Positions 8,602-18,446 of a stretch of DNA of 64,000 bases are shown one piece after another (within the stretch, counting starts at the first letter, position 1; every line of letters starts with the position of its first letter). Source of the stretch: Allomuricauda sp. CAU 1633 (GTDB lineage: Bacteria > Bacteroidota > Bacteroidia > Flavobacteriales > Flavobacteriaceae); contig NZ_JAFLNE010000004.1 of NCBI RefSeq assembly GCF_017313225.1, forward strand, positions 62,001 through 126,000, in the 5' to 3' direction. Made by a program: the position numbers and the translations under genes. The notes beneath the pieces are model-generated. The model was not told the origin of the DNA, searched no databases, and saw only the letters and a program-made list of their open reading frames with translations.

Positions 8602-10161
8602 TCAAATTGACTTACCTCCTAAGTGGGAACAATCATAAAGTTCTTGCATGGAAGAGAAAGGGACCTCTGGTTTTTTATAACCATAAACAGCCTCAAGGTC
8701 GCTGCTGAGATAGTCATCATCCACATTCACCTGAATGTCACTCATCTTAAATTGACAAGGATGTTCATACCCTGCTGCGTTTGTAATCTCCAATAACTCT
8801 TTGCGGAAGGTTTTGAAATATTGAGCCAATCGGTCTGATTTTAAGGGTACGTTGATACCTTTCTGTAACCATTTGCTCTGGGTAGCCACACCAGAGGGAC
8901 AGCGATTGGTATGACATACCTGCGCCTGAATGCACCCAATGCTCATCATGGCCTCCCGAGCCACATTGATACAGTCCGCACCCATCGCAAAAGCCATCGC
9001 TGCTTTGGCCGGGAATCCTAATTTTCCACTTCCGATAAAAACGATGCGTTCCGTGAGCCCCATGTCCTTAAATATTTTATAAACAGACGTAAACCCATAC
9101 GTCCAGGGCAGCGAGACATGGTCTGCAAAACTGGGAGGTGCCGCTCCGGTACCACCTTCACCACCATCAATGGTGATGAAATCGGGCCCTTTTCCAGTTT
9201 TTTTCATCAAATTGGCCAACTCTTCCCATTGGTCCAATTTTCCAATGGCACCTTTAATGCCAACGGGTAGTCCAGTTTCTTCTGCAATCGCTTCTATCAG
9301 TTCCAAAAGCTCAGGAATGGTACTGAACGCCTTGTGGGTGGGAGGGGAAATAACATCCTTTCCCACTTCAACACCTCGTATTTCGGCTAGTTCATGGGTG
9401 ATTTTGGCCCCGGGTAAAACTCCGCCTTTTCCGGGTTTGGCACCTTGCGATAGCTTGATTTCTATTGCTTTGATGCAGGGATTTTCATCCACCAAGATTT
9501 TCATTTTTTCCATGGAGAAGTTTCCATCTCGACTACGCACCCCAAAATATCCAGTTCCAAAGTGGAAAATAACATCTCCACCTTGTTTGTGATAGGGGGA
9601 AAGACCTCCTTCGCCTGTGTTATGGTAGGCTCCGCACTTTTCAACCCCTTTGTTGAGGGACTCCACCGCAGCAGCGGACAAAGAACCGAAACTCATGGCA
9701 GATACATTGATGATGGAAGCGGGGCGGTACGGTTTTTTGCGCTTGTTATACCCTCCAATGACCTTGGCACAAGGAACAAAACAGTGATCTTTAACATTAG
9801 GATGTCCTTCAGGAAGTTTATATCCGATCATGGCATTTTTCACGAAAATGTGCTGGTGGGCATAAATATCCCTATCCGTACCAAAACCTTCGTAATTGTT
9901 TTCTTTTTTGGCCGAAGCGTAAATCCAACTTCGTTCAATACGATTGAAAGGGAGTTCTTCGCGGTTGTTGGCCACAAAATACTGCCGCATTTCAGGCCCT
10001 ATGCTTTCCAACCAATACCTTAAATGTCCCACAATGGGAAAATTATGACTTATGGTATGGGCCTTTTGGAAAAAGATATCCCGAATGGCAACGATGAGCA
10101 GGAAAATCAATATCCACACCCACCAAGGAACGTCACCCAAAAAATCCAAAATGGAATCCAT
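8602..10161 (-). CDS. FMN-binding glutamate synthase-like protein, membrane anchored
   Basis: The 519-residue protein has an N-terminal transmembrane helix (about residues 12-28, VPWWVWILIFLLIVAI) and then the FMN-binding synthase domain of glutamate synthase large subunits (GEGGLSPYH, IDGGEGGTGAAP, CHTNRCPSGVATQ). The glutaminase domain is missing, so it is the archaeal/GltB2-like class. The substrate is uncertain; glutamate synthesis is not proven for these standalone proteins. The CRCP-type cysteines suggest an Fe-S cluster. Only two bases separate it from the M20 gene upstream, so they are very likely co-transcribed. Confidence 0.88.
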   Translation of the reverse strand: MDSILDFLGDVPWWVWILIFLLIVAIRDIFFQKAHTISHNFPIVGHLRYWLESIGPEMRQYFVANNREELPFNRIERSWIYASAKKENNYEGFGTDRDIYAHQHIFVKNAMIGYKLPEGHPNVKDHCFVPCAKVIGGYNKRKKPYRPASIINVSAMSFGSLSAAAVESLNKGVEKCGAYHNTGEGGLSPYHKQGGDVIFHFGTGYFGVRSRDGNFSMEKMKILVDENPCIKAIEIKLSQGAKPGKGGVLPGAKITHELAEIRGVEVGKDVISPPTHKAFSTIPELLELIEAIAEETGLPVGIKGAIGKLDQWEELANLMKKTGKGPDFITIDGGEGGTGAAPPSFADHVSLPWTYGFTSVYKIFKDMGLTERIVFIGSGKLGFPAKAAMAFAMGADCINVAREAMMSIGCIQAQVCHTNRCPSGVATQSKWLQKGINVPLKSDRLAQYFKTFRKELLEITNAAGYEHPCQFKMSDIQVNVDDDYLSSDLEAVYGYKKPEVPFSSMQELYDCSHLGGKSI

Positions 10162-10163
10162 TC

Positions 10164-11432
10164 TTACATGTTCAAATAATCCAAAGTGAGCTGGGTCATC
10201 GCTTTTACCCCCAACAATAACCCGCTATCATCGATTTTAAAATCCGGGGTGTGGTGCGGAAACGATTCAGTTGTACCGGGCGCCATTCCTCCTAAAATAA
10301 AGAAGAGTCCGGGCACTTTTTCTTGAAAATAGCTAAAATCCTCCGCGCCGGTAACCGCTTTATGGATGGAAACATTCTCTTTTCCAGCGGCTTTTTCCAA
10401 ACTAGGGACCATTTTAGAGGTCAAATCCAAATCGTTGAAGGTTATGGCCGTAGATGTGGTAATTTCAATATCGGCATCCCCGCCGTAGGCTTTGGCAATG
10501 GCGGGAACCATTTCCAGCATTCGATTATTCAACTTTTTCTGCATATCGTAATCCAAGGTTCGGATGGTGCCAATTAGTTCAGCACTTTCCGGGATAATGT
10601 TAAAGCGAACCCCGCTGGTAATTTTTCCAACGGAAATAACGGCAGCTTCATTGGTCAGTTCAGTTTCCCTGCTGATAATGGTCTGGAGCCCATCAATGAT
10701 TTTGGAACTGATTAAAATGGGGTCAACACCGGCCCAAGGTTGGGAACCGTGGGTTTGCTTTCCTTTTACATTGATTACAAAACGCTGTGCGGATGCCAAA
10801 GCACCTCCTGGTTTGTATTTAATGGTGTTAATGGGGGTTTGTGAATTGATGTGTAATCCAAAAATCGCATCCACATCAGGATTGGTGAGCACCCCTTCTT
10901 TCACCATTAATTTGGCGCCACCTTCTTCTCCTGGAGGAGGGCCTTCTTCAGCAGGTTGGAAAATGAATTTTACCGTTCCTTTGATTTTGTCCTTGTTTTT
11001 TGAGAGCACTTCGGCCACACCCATTAAAATGGCAGTGTGGGTATCATGACCACAGGCGTGCATCACTCCAACTTCTTTTCCCAAAAATTCTGAGGTCACA
11101 TTGGATTTAAAGGGGAGGTCGTTGCGTTCAGCAACAGGTAGTGCATCAATATCAGCTCTAAGTCCTACTACTTTTCCAGGTTTATTGCCTTTTAGGATTC
11201 CAACCACTCCTGTGTGAGCCACTCCCGTTTGCACTTCAATCCCCAAGGACTTTAAATGGCTGGCAATTTTTTCGGCTGTTTTGAATTCGCGGTTGCTGAG
11301 TTCAGGATTTTGGTGGATATCACGCCTCCATTCGACCACTTTGGATTCCACCGCAGCAATATCTTTTCCTAAGTCTTGTGCATGGATGGATGTGCCGATT
11401 GTGAGTAGTGTAAGGGCTAGAATTTTCTTCAT
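10164..11432 (-). CDS. Secreted M20-family amidohydrolase (amino-acid N-deacylase type)
   Basis: The 422-residue product has a signal peptide (cleaved near IHA-Q, residue 18). Metal-binding motifs of the M20D amidohydrolase group are present: MHACGHDTHTA (Cys and His ligands), PAEEGPPPGEEGG (catalytic Glu pair) and the C-terminal TGAEDFSYF. Such enzymes hydrolyse N-acyl amino acids or related amides; the exact substrate cannot be read from sequence. It is followed two bases later by the FMN protein gene and preceded 13 bases upstream by the DsrE-like gene. Confidence 0.9.
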   Translation of the reverse strand: MKKILALTLLTIGTSIHAQDLGKDIAAVESKVVEWRRDIHQNPELSNREFKTAEKIASHLKSLGIEVQTGVAHTGVVGILKGNKPGKVVGLRADIDALPVAERNDLPFKSNVTSEFLGKEVGVMHACGHDTHTAILMGVAEVLSKNKDKIKGTVKFIFQPAEEGPPPGEEGGAKLMVKEGVLTNPDVDAIFGLHINSQTPINTIKYKPGGALASAQRFVINVKGKQTHGSQPWAGVDPILISSKIIDGLQTIISRETELTNEAAVISVGKITSGVRFNIIPESAELIGTIRTLDYDMQKKLNNRMLEMVPAIAKAYGGDADIEITTSTAITFNDLDLTSKMVPSLEKAAGKENVSIHKAVTGAEDFSYFQEKVPGLFFILGGMAPGTTESFPHHTPDFKIDDSGLLLGVKAMTQLTLDYLNM

Positions 11433-11445
11433 AATATTGAGTTAG

Positions 11446-11985
11446 TTATAATTTCATTGGACGGTATCCGTCATTTTGCAATTGAATCAGGGCTGTCATG
11501 GCCGAAAGGGCTATTTTTTCCCCTGGAATGAGGTCTTCCTTTGGGACATTTCGTGCATTTGAGGATTGACCACAAAGGATGATTTCTACTCCATTATCCA
11601 CAAGGTTTTGTAACATTTCTGCATTGGGATTGGGCACGCCAAACCGTTTTTCATGCGCCTCATTGTTCATGATATTGGTCGTGGCCGACCCATGAATGAT
11701 CAAAGCGGCCTTTAATTGCGAGACAGGCACCCCATTTTGGGCATGCATGTTTAAAAAACGGGCTGCGGTCTCTATTCTTTTGTTGATTTCTTCATGGGAA
11801 TCTGGCCCAACGGACACATCAAAAACAACTTTGAACTCCTGAGTGACATCGGTTTTGAAATCAGGTTTCTCAACCGCAAATACTTCACCATAATTTTCTA
11901 TGATGGGGCCTGCCTTTTTTTCTTGTGATATGGCAAAAAGACTGAAAAATGCGCATAGTATTAGGGGGGAATGGCTGTATTTCAT
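11446..11985 (-). CDS. Secreted DsrE-family protein
   Basis: The start is set at the ATG at 11985; the frame can be extended by one TTG codon. The 179-residue protein has a signal peptide (LILCAFFSLFAIS-Q). The body matches the DsrE/DsrF-like fold seen in periplasmic members: LKAALIIHGSAT, and a conserved cysteine in EIILCGQSSNARN. DsrE-like proteins handle sulfur atoms in some pathways, but this secreted group has no settled role. It is the first gene of the leftward run to 7180. Confidence 0.8.
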   Translation of the reverse strand: MKYSHSPLILCAFFSLFAISQEKKAGPIIENYGEVFAVEKPDFKTDVTQEFKVVFDVSVGPDSHEEINKRIETAARFLNMHAQNGVPVSQLKAALIIHGSATTNIMNNEAHEKRFGVPNPNAEMLQNLVDNGVEIILCGQSSNARNVPKEDLIPGEKIALSAMTALIQLQNDGYRPMKL

Positions 11986-12127
11986 CAATAAAAAGACTTG
12001 TGGGGTTAAATATATTCAATTCAATTTAGAATCAGAACTGCTTCGTGTTTATAAATATTGAAAGCTTGATTTTAGCATAAGGGCATTATTGGCTAATTTC
12101 ACACCTACTTTATAAAAATCCGAGCCT

Positions 12128-14461
12128 TTGAGTACTTTTTTGGATGAATTGAATGATGCGCAGCGGGCCCCTGTATTGCACAAGGATGGGCCTTTGATGG
12201 TGATTGCGGGCGCCGGTTCTGGGAAGACCCGGGTTTTGACATACCGAATTGCCCACTTGATGAACCAAGGAGTGGATTCCTTTAATATTTTGGCATTGAC
12301 CTTTACCAACAAAGCGGCCCGCGAGATGAAAAAACGGATTGCCTCCATTGTTGGAGATTCAGAAGCCAAGAACCTTTGGATGGGGACCTTTCACTCCGTA
12401 TTTGCCAAATTGTTGCGTTATGATGGGGATAAATTGGGCTTCCCCAGCAATTTCACCATTTATGATACCCAAGATTCCCAACGTTTGATTGCAGCCATCA
12501 TTAAAGAGATGGGGCTGGACAAGGATATTTATAAATATAAACAGATTCAGAACCGAATTTCATCCTATAAAAATAGCTTGATTACGGTCAAGGCCTATTT
12601 CCAGAATCCTGAATTGGTGGAAGCTGACGCCATGGCCAAACGACCCAGAATGGGAGAGATTTACAAGAATTATGTAGATCGTTGCTTTAAGGCTGGCGCC
12701 ATGGATTTCGATGACCTTCTGCTGCGCACCAATGAGCTATTGACCCGTTTTCCAGAGGTTTTGATGAAGTATCAGGATAGGTTCCGGTATATTTTGGTGG
12801 ATGAGTACCAGGATACCAACCATTCCCAATATTTGATTGTAAAAGCATTGTCGGACCGCTACCAGAATATTTGTGTTGTGGGAGATGATGCGCAAAGTAT
12901 TTACTCGTTCCGCGGGGCGAACATTAGCAACATTCTCAATTTTCAGAGAGATTATGATGATGTGGCCGTATACCGATTGGAACAAAACTACCGGTCAACC
13001 CAAAATATTGTCAAAGCAGCCAATTCCATCATCGCAAAGAACCGCGATCAGTTGGAAAAAGTGGTCTGGACTTCCAATGATGAGGGCCATAAGATAAAAA
13101 TCCACAGAAGTCCAACTGATGCCGAAGAAGGAAGATATGTGGCGGGCTCCATTTTTGAAATGAAAATGCAGGAACAGCTGCAAAATGGAGATTTTGCTGT
13201 GCTGTATCGAACCAACTCACAATCGCGATCCATTGAAGATGCGCTTCGGAAAAGGGATATTCCGTATCGTATTTATGGAGGACTTTCATTTTATCAGCGG
13301 AAGGAAATCAAGGATGTATTGGCCTATTTACGGTTGATTGTCAACCCGAAAGATGAGGAGGCCTTAAAACGGGTTATCAACTTTCCGGCACGAGGTATTG
13401 GGCAAACCACCATAGACCGACTGGTTGTTGCAGCCAATGGGTATGGGCGGTCCATTTTTGAGGTGATGGAGCATTTGGATAAACTCAACCTGAATATCAA
13501 CGCGGGAACTAAACGTAAACTGGGTGATTTTGTGACCATGATAAAGAGTTTCCAAATCATGAACGAGGGTGCAGATGCGTTCACCTTGGCAGAACATGTG
13601 TCCAAAAAAACGGGATTGTTGTTGGAGTTCAAAAAAGATGGCACCCCAGAGGGTATTGCCAGAATGGAAAACATTGAGGAACTCTTGAATGGAATCAAGG
13701 ATTTTGTGGAAGGGCAAAAAGAGTTGGCGGATGCCACTGGTAGCCTGACCGAGTTTTTAGAGGACGTAGCCCTGGCTACGGATATGGACAAAGAGGTAGG
13801 GGATGATGACCGTGTGGCCTTGATGACCATCCATTTGGCCAAAGGTTTGGAGTTTCCGTATGTGTATGTGGTGGGGATGGAGGAGGACCTTTTCCCATCA
13901 GCCATGAGCATGAACACCCGTAGCGAACTGGAAGAAGAACGGCGATTGTTTTATGTGGCTTTAACACGGGCAGAAAAACAAGCTACGCTTACCTATACCC
14001 AAAATCGCTACCGATGGGGCAAACTGATTGATGCCGAGCCCAGTCGGTTTTTGGAAGAAATTGATGAGCAATATGTAGAAAATCTGACTCCTGTAAACGA
14101 TGGATATCGATACAAATCCATGATCAATGCCGATATTTTTGGAGAAGTGGACAAAAGTAAGCTACGCCAGATAAAACCCAAAAGCGGAACGCCGCCCAGT
14201 ACTCAAAGACCCAACGAACAACAGCTGCGGAAACTAAGGAAGTTAAAACCAGAACTCTCTTCGTCAACTACAAACAATAACACCATCGATTCCAACTTGA
14301 CCGAGGGCGTTTTGGTGAACCATACGCGTTTTGGAAGGGGCAAGGTGCTCAAGATTGAAGGGGTGGGGAATGACAAAAAAGCTGAAATCCATTTCGAGCA
14401 AGGCGGCATGAAAAAACTACTGCTCCGTTTTGCCAAGCTGGAGGTCATTGATAATGCATAA
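12128..14461 (+). CDS. uvrD: UvrD/PcrA-type superfamily 1 DNA helicase
   Basis: The 777-residue 3'-5' helicase of excision repair and replication fork maintenance begins at TTG 12128: an in-frame stop lies at 12113-12115 and the first internal ATG would remove the Q motif and Walker A. Motifs are intact: Q motif LNDAQRAPV, Walker A GAGSGKT (28-34), DEYQD (225-229), GDDAQSIYSFRGA, QNYRST and VALMTIHLAKGLEFPYV. After a variable linker, the C-terminus (about 725-770) holds the Tudor-like fold VNHTRFGRGKVLKIEG known from PcrA. It is a single gene between divergent and convergent neighbours. Confidence 0.95.
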   Translation: MSTFLDELNDAQRAPVLHKDGPLMVIAGAGSGKTRVLTYRIAHLMNQGVDSFNILALTFTNKAAREMKKRIASIVGDSEAKNLWMGTFHSVFAKLLRYDGDKLGFPSNFTIYDTQDSQRLIAAIIKEMGLDKDIYKYKQIQNRISSYKNSLITVKAYFQNPELVEADAMAKRPRMGEIYKNYVDRCFKAGAMDFDDLLLRTNELLTRFPEVLMKYQDRFRYILVDEYQDTNHSQYLIVKALSDRYQNICVVGDDAQSIYSFRGANISNILNFQRDYDDVAVYRLEQNYRSTQNIVKAANSIIAKNRDQLEKVVWTSNDEGHKIKIHRSPTDAEEGRYVAGSIFEMKMQEQLQNGDFAVLYRTNSQSRSIEDALRKRDIPYRIYGGLSFYQRKEIKDVLAYLRLIVNPKDEEALKRVINFPARGIGQTTIDRLVVAANGYGRSIFEVMEHLDKLNLNINAGTKRKLGDFVTMIKSFQIMNEGADAFTLAEHVSKKTGLLLEFKKDGTPEGIARMENIEELLNGIKDFVEGQKELADATGSLTEFLEDVALATDMDKEVGDDDRVALMTIHLAKGLEFPYVYVVGMEEDLFPSAMSMNTRSELEEERRLFYVALTRAEKQATLTYTQNRYRWGKLIDAEPSRFLEEIDEQYVENLTPVNDGYRYKSMINADIFGEVDKSKLRQIKPKSGTPPSTQRPNEQQLRKLRKLKPELSSSTTNNNTIDSNLTEGVLVNHTRFGRGKVLKIEGVGNDKKAEIHFEQGGMKKLLLRFAKLEVIDNA

Positions 14462-14561
14462 ACTAATTTTAATTGCATTTAAAATATTTTCTCTTAATCA
14501 AACTTACTTCAGATTAGGGATGACATAAAATAGTTTCCCAAGAGGATGAGAGGGTGAAAAA

Positions 14562-14590
14562 TTGTTTAAATTCAGGACGAATTACGTTTT
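14562..14590 (+). promoter_or_regulatory. Candidate promoter of the alpha/beta hydrolase gene
   Basis: TTG at 14562-14564 and TACGTTTT at 14583-14590 (one mismatch to TAnnTTTG) are separated by 18 bases. The box lies 22 bases before the ATG at 14612. Confidence 0.33.
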
Positions 14591-14611
14591 GAATACCATA
14601 CCAAACCCCCT

Positions 14612-16846
14612 ATGAAAAAATTATTCTCTGACCCCATTTTTCTGGCCGCCACTTTACTGATTGTAGTGCTTTTTGGAATCTCAGGTTTTCATTTTGAACT
14701 TGGATTTCCACCAATAATGGGAATGATTCTGGGCATTATCATTGGCATTGTTATCCTAATCGGCCTGAAGCTACTTATTTCCTTGGCCAAACCCTTGTTC
14801 AAAAAAATATCCATAGGGCTTCTAACGACATTTTTGAGTGGTTTGCTGGCCTTGGTCATTTTAAGAAACTTTGCTTTTCGCTGGCCTTCATTGTTGTTCT
14901 ATCTTTTGGCTTTATGGATTTTTATGTGTTGTGTGCTGCTCATTTTGGGTTTGAAAAAAGCCAAAAGTGGGAAGAATGGAAAATCAGGTTGGATTATGAT
15001 CGTCGCTTCCCTTGCAATTGTAGTGTTGGGGATGTATGGCTTCAATAGTCTGGATGGTGACCCATATGTCAAAGGGAAGGTCGAGACAGAAATAAACTCA
15101 AACATCGCCATGCTTTCAGAAATGGGAGTGAAAGACCCCTCCCAAAAGGGTTCTTTTGAAGTGGAAGTTTTTACCTATGGAAGTGGAACGGATAAGAAAA
15201 GACCAGAATATGCTGAGGGGGTCAAAATAAAGACATCTACTGTTGATGCCTCTAGAATATTACCAGATTGGAAGGGCAAAAAGAAAAAGTGGCGAGAGAA
15301 ATTCTGGGGTTTTGGGCTGGAAAATTTTCCATTGAATGGACGTGTGTATATGCCCAAGGGGGATGGCCCTTTTCCATTGGTGCTTATGGTGCATGGTAAC
15401 CATAGTATGATAGATTATTCTGATGCAGGTTATGCGTATCTCGGGGAATTGTTGGCCAGCAGGGGTTCAATTGCTGTTTCTGTGGATGAAAATTTCATCA
15501 ACGCCCATTGGTCAGGGGATTTCAGGGGCAAAGAAATGCCCGCAAGAGCATGGCTTTTATTAAAGCATTTGGAACAATGGAAAAACTGGAACGACGGTAA
15601 TAATGCTGATTTAGCTAGAAAAGTGGATATGGACAATATTGTGTTGGTTGGTCATTCCCGGGGAGGGGAGGCTGTCTCCATCGCAGCTGCTTTCAATACA
15701 CTGAAACGATTTCCAGATAATGCTCAAGAAATCTTCAATTTTGATTTTGGGATTAAAGGAGTCATCTCGATTGCGCCGACTGATTATCGGTATGATCGGG
15801 AAATCACTTTGAAAGATATTAACTATTTGTCACTACAGGGCGCTTACGACTCGGATGAGGTGAGCTTTTGGGGGATGCGACCCTATCATCGACTAAAATT
15901 TACGGATGATTTTGATGGATTTAAGGCAGGGGTGTATATGAATCATGCCAACCATGGGCAGTTCAATTCCACCTGGGGTCGTTCTGATTTTGGAGCACCG
16001 ATGAAATGGTTGTTGAACTTAACACCCTTGGTTTCTGGTGAAGACCAGCGTCAGATGGCCAAAGTGTACGTTAGTGCTTTTGTGGAAGCCGTATTGAATG
16101 GCAAAAAGAAGTATAGAAACGTTTTTAAAAGTGTGGACGGCATAACGGATTGGTTACCCAAAGAAACTTATTTGAGTCAATATGCGGATGCTTCAAAAAA
16201 AATACTGGTGGATTTTGAGGATGACATTGATGTGACCACTGGTAAAGAAAACGTGCAGATTAGTGCGGAGAATTTTAAAATATGGCAGGAAGAAGGACTT
16301 ACATCTAGAGATAACGAAGAACAGCAAAACAACGCGCTGGTTTTGGGATGGAAATATGGAAGTAAGTCAGGAAAGGATTCCCTGCCGCAATATCATATTC
16401 ACCTACCAGAAACTTTAAAGGATTTTAGCGCTATTGGTACCTTGGCGTTATCGGTTGGAGTCGGAGATATATCCGAACTGGACCTAAAGGAGAAAGAAAA
16501 GGATTTTTCAGGAATGGGATTCAACTTTAGCATCGTCCTAAAAGATAGTGTGGGCAATAGGGCCTCCGTTGATTTGGCCAGCACCACTGTTTTACCTGCG
16601 CCCATTAAGAGTAAGTTTACCAAATTCAAGTTTTTGGATAAGGAAATGATTGGTAACGATTGGGAAGTACAGCTAAAGAGTTGTTATGTACCGATATCGC
16701 ATTTCACCAAGAACAGTAATTTGGATATAAGCAAGTTGAAAGCCATCAGCTTGGTATTTGACAAAGACTCCCTGGGTGTGGTGGTGGTTGATGATATAGG
16801 GGTTTATGGTCAGAGTGAAATGGGGGAGAAACCAAGTCATTTGTAA
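14612..16846 (+). CDS. Membrane-anchored alpha/beta hydrolase
   Basis: The 744-residue protein starts with about five transmembrane segments (residues about 8-150), followed by a large extracytoplasmic alpha/beta hydrolase domain. Visible elements are the strand-loop FPLVLMVHGNHSM (oxyanion region) and the nucleophile elbow GHSRGG with Ser349, with a likely His in YMNHANHGQFN. A C-terminal region of about 200 residues (from about 520) looks beta-rich and carbohydrate-binding-like. Substrate unknown; secreted esterase, lipase or PAF-acetylhydrolase-like activity is possible. It is transcribed alone. Confidence 0.8.
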   Translation: MKKLFSDPIFLAATLLIVVLFGISGFHFELGFPPIMGMILGIIIGIVILIGLKLLISLAKPLFKKISIGLLTTFLSGLLALVILRNFAFRWPSLLFYLLALWIFMCCVLLILGLKKAKSGKNGKSGWIMIVASLAIVVLGMYGFNSLDGDPYVKGKVETEINSNIAMLSEMGVKDPSQKGSFEVEVFTYGSGTDKKRPEYAEGVKIKTSTVDASRILPDWKGKKKKWREKFWGFGLENFPLNGRVYMPKGDGPFPLVLMVHGNHSMIDYSDAGYAYLGELLASRGSIAVSVDENFINAHWSGDFRGKEMPARAWLLLKHLEQWKNWNDGNNADLARKVDMDNIVLVGHSRGGEAVSIAAAFNTLKRFPDNAQEIFNFDFGIKGVISIAPTDYRYDREITLKDINYLSLQGAYDSDEVSFWGMRPYHRLKFTDDFDGFKAGVYMNHANHGQFNSTWGRSDFGAPMKWLLNLTPLVSGEDQRQMAKVYVSAFVEAVLNGKKKYRNVFKSVDGITDWLPKETYLSQYADASKKILVDFEDDIDVTTGKENVQISAENFKIWQEEGLTSRDNEEQQNNALVLGWKYGSKSGKDSLPQYHIHLPETLKDFSAIGTLALSVGVGDISELDLKEKEKDFSGMGFNFSIVLKDSVGNRASVDLASTTVLPAPIKSKFTKFKFLDKEMIGNDWEVQLKSCYVPISHFTKNSNLDISKLKAISLVFDKDSLGVVVVDDIGVYGQSEMGEKPSHL

Positions 16847-16859
16847 TAAAAATCAAGGT

Positions 16860-17555
16860 TTACTGAGCAATGGCAGCATACAGGGCTTTGTTTTCAATGG
16901 CTAAACAGGCTTCAGGTTTATTTTCGGGACAGTGTACTGTGATGGAGCTTTCGCCATTGGGAAAAATATAAGACTCCTCAATGCCATCTTTTCGAATAAT
17001 ATAGGCACTTAAATGATACTGGTGTGTAGTGGCTGTGGTGTCCTTCAACCCGCCAAGGATGTAGATGGGCATTCCCGAAGAACCGTCATGAATCATATCC
17101 AATTGGTCATATAAAGTTGGATTGCCATACAGGGATGTGGGTGCAAACCCGTCTCCACTTTCATAAAATGCAATGTTTTTGATTGGAAACTCCTTTTTCC
17201 GCGTGGACCAAGAGATGACTCCAAATTTTTCATCCTCAGAAAGAAGAAATGAAAAATCATGTTTTTTACGTGGGAAGTAGGTCTGGATTTCCTTCAAAAA
17301 ATCAGGATTGGTTACATTGTGTTCAATGGATTGCCTAATGTTTTCATTGATGTTCACGACCGCTTCTTGAAAATTCGTGTCAGTCGCTTTTTTGCTTTGC
17401 AGCGCATCAAATAAACTATCCAAATGGTCAACAAGGGCTTTGCCATTGGTAAGGCCTTCATTTTGATTGTTCTTTTTGTTGTTATGCAGGGAGCAGCTCA
17501 AAAAAACTTGAAGCAAGAACAAAATGGCAATATTTTTTTTGGGGTACCGTCTCAT
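16860..17555 (-). CDS. Hypothetical lipoprotein
   Basis: The 231-residue protein begins MRRYPKKNIAILFLLQ and has a lipobox ending in Cys21 (VFLSC), so it is a predicted lipoprotein. A low-complexity Asn/Lys linker follows. The rest shows no family I recognise; sequence such as FFPRKKHDFSFL and DGSSGMPIYILGG suggests a compact globular domain. It converges on the alpha/beta hydrolase gene and is divergent from the YrdC gene. Confidence 0.75.
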   Translation of the reverse strand: MRRYPKKNIAILFLLQVFLSCSLHNNKKNNQNEGLTNGKALVDHLDSLFDALQSKKATDTNFQEAVVNINENIRQSIEHNVTNPDFLKEIQTYFPRKKHDFSFLLSEDEKFGVISWSTRKKEFPIKNIAFYESGDGFAPTSLYGNPTLYDQLDMIHDGSSGMPIYILGGLKDTTATTHQYHLSAYIIRKDGIEESYIFPNGESSITVHCPENKPEACLAIENKALYAAIAQ

Positions 17556-17775
17556 TTACTATTGAGTGATTGTTTCACAAAACTGCGGATTAAATTCCAT
17601 GGGGAACACTGCAAATACACGAATGACCGCTCTGGATTGATGTATTCCCTTTTTTGCTGGAGATGTGATAATTGAAAAAAGTTGGCTCCACTGGATGTTT
17701 TTAACATTTTCTCTTGACTTCTATCATGAACAATGCACGTAATCTTCTTTACTTTGTAGGGTATTGGTAAAAAGG

Positions 17776-18396
17776 ATGGCAGAGTTCATAAAATTGTATG
17801 AGGAAAACCCGAACCCGAGGCAGATTGAAAAGATTGGCAATGTGCTCCGGAAGGGCGGGCTTGTCATTTATCCTACGGATACCGTGTATGGGCTCGGGTG
17901 CGATATTACCAATTCCAAGGCATTGCAACGTATTGCCCGCATAAAGGGGGTGAAGCTGGAAAAAGCAAATTGGTCTTTTGTTTGTGCCGATTTAAGCAAT
18001 TTATCGGATTACGTTCGTCAAATTGATTCTTCAACGTTTAAGATTTTAAAACGAGCATTGCCAGGGCCGTATACGTTTATTTTACCAGGAAATAATAATC
18101 TTCCAAAGGATTTTAAAAAGAAAAAGACGGTAGGGATACGGGTTCCGGACAATGCAATCGCCAGAGCTTTAGTAACAGAGTTGGGCAACCCCATCGTTTC
18201 TACCTCCATTCATGATGAAGACGATATTTTGGAATACACCACAGATCCAGAGCTGATTTTTGAAAAATGGCAAAACTTGGTTGACGTGGTGATTGATGGC
18301 GGTTATGGGGACAATGTGGCTTCAACGGTCATTGACCTCTCGGAAGGTATCCCCGAAGTAGTCCGTGAAGGAAAAGGAGACTTAGAAATATTTTGA
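17776..18396 (+). CDS. YrdC/Sua5-family L-threonylcarbamoyladenylate synthase
   Basis: The start is placed at ATG 17776 (MAEFIKLYEENPNPR); the frame extends to a TTG four codons earlier, which is less likely. The 206-residue protein has the YrdC core: GGLVIYPTDTVYGLGCD, the nucleotide-binding KxR-like region, PGPYTFILPG, and VGIRVPDNAIARAL with GNPIVSTS. The family makes threonylcarbamoyl-AMP for the universal t6A37 modification of ANN-decoding tRNAs. The protein is the short form without the C-terminal Sua5 domain. A terminator follows directly. Confidence 0.92.
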   Translation: MAEFIKLYEENPNPRQIEKIGNVLRKGGLVIYPTDTVYGLGCDITNSKALQRIARIKGVKLEKANWSFVCADLSNLSDYVRQIDSSTFKILKRALPGPYTFILPGNNNLPKDFKKKKTVGIRVPDNAIARALVTELGNPIVSTSIHDEDDILEYTTDPELIFEKWQNLVDVVIDGGYGDNVASTVIDLSEGIPEVVREGKGDLEIF

Positions 18397-18403
18397 CATA
18401 AAA

Positions 18404-18426
18404 AAAGCGGCCTTTTGGGCCGCTTT
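18404..18426. terminator. Bidirectional terminator between the YrdC and ompA genes
   Basis: AAAGCGGCC (18404-18412) pairs perfectly with GGCCGCTTT (18418-18426) around a 5-base loop. An A run precedes and a T run ends it, so it can act for both converging genes. Confidence 0.85.
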
Positions 18427-18446
18427 CAGTATATGTTCAGCAAGTC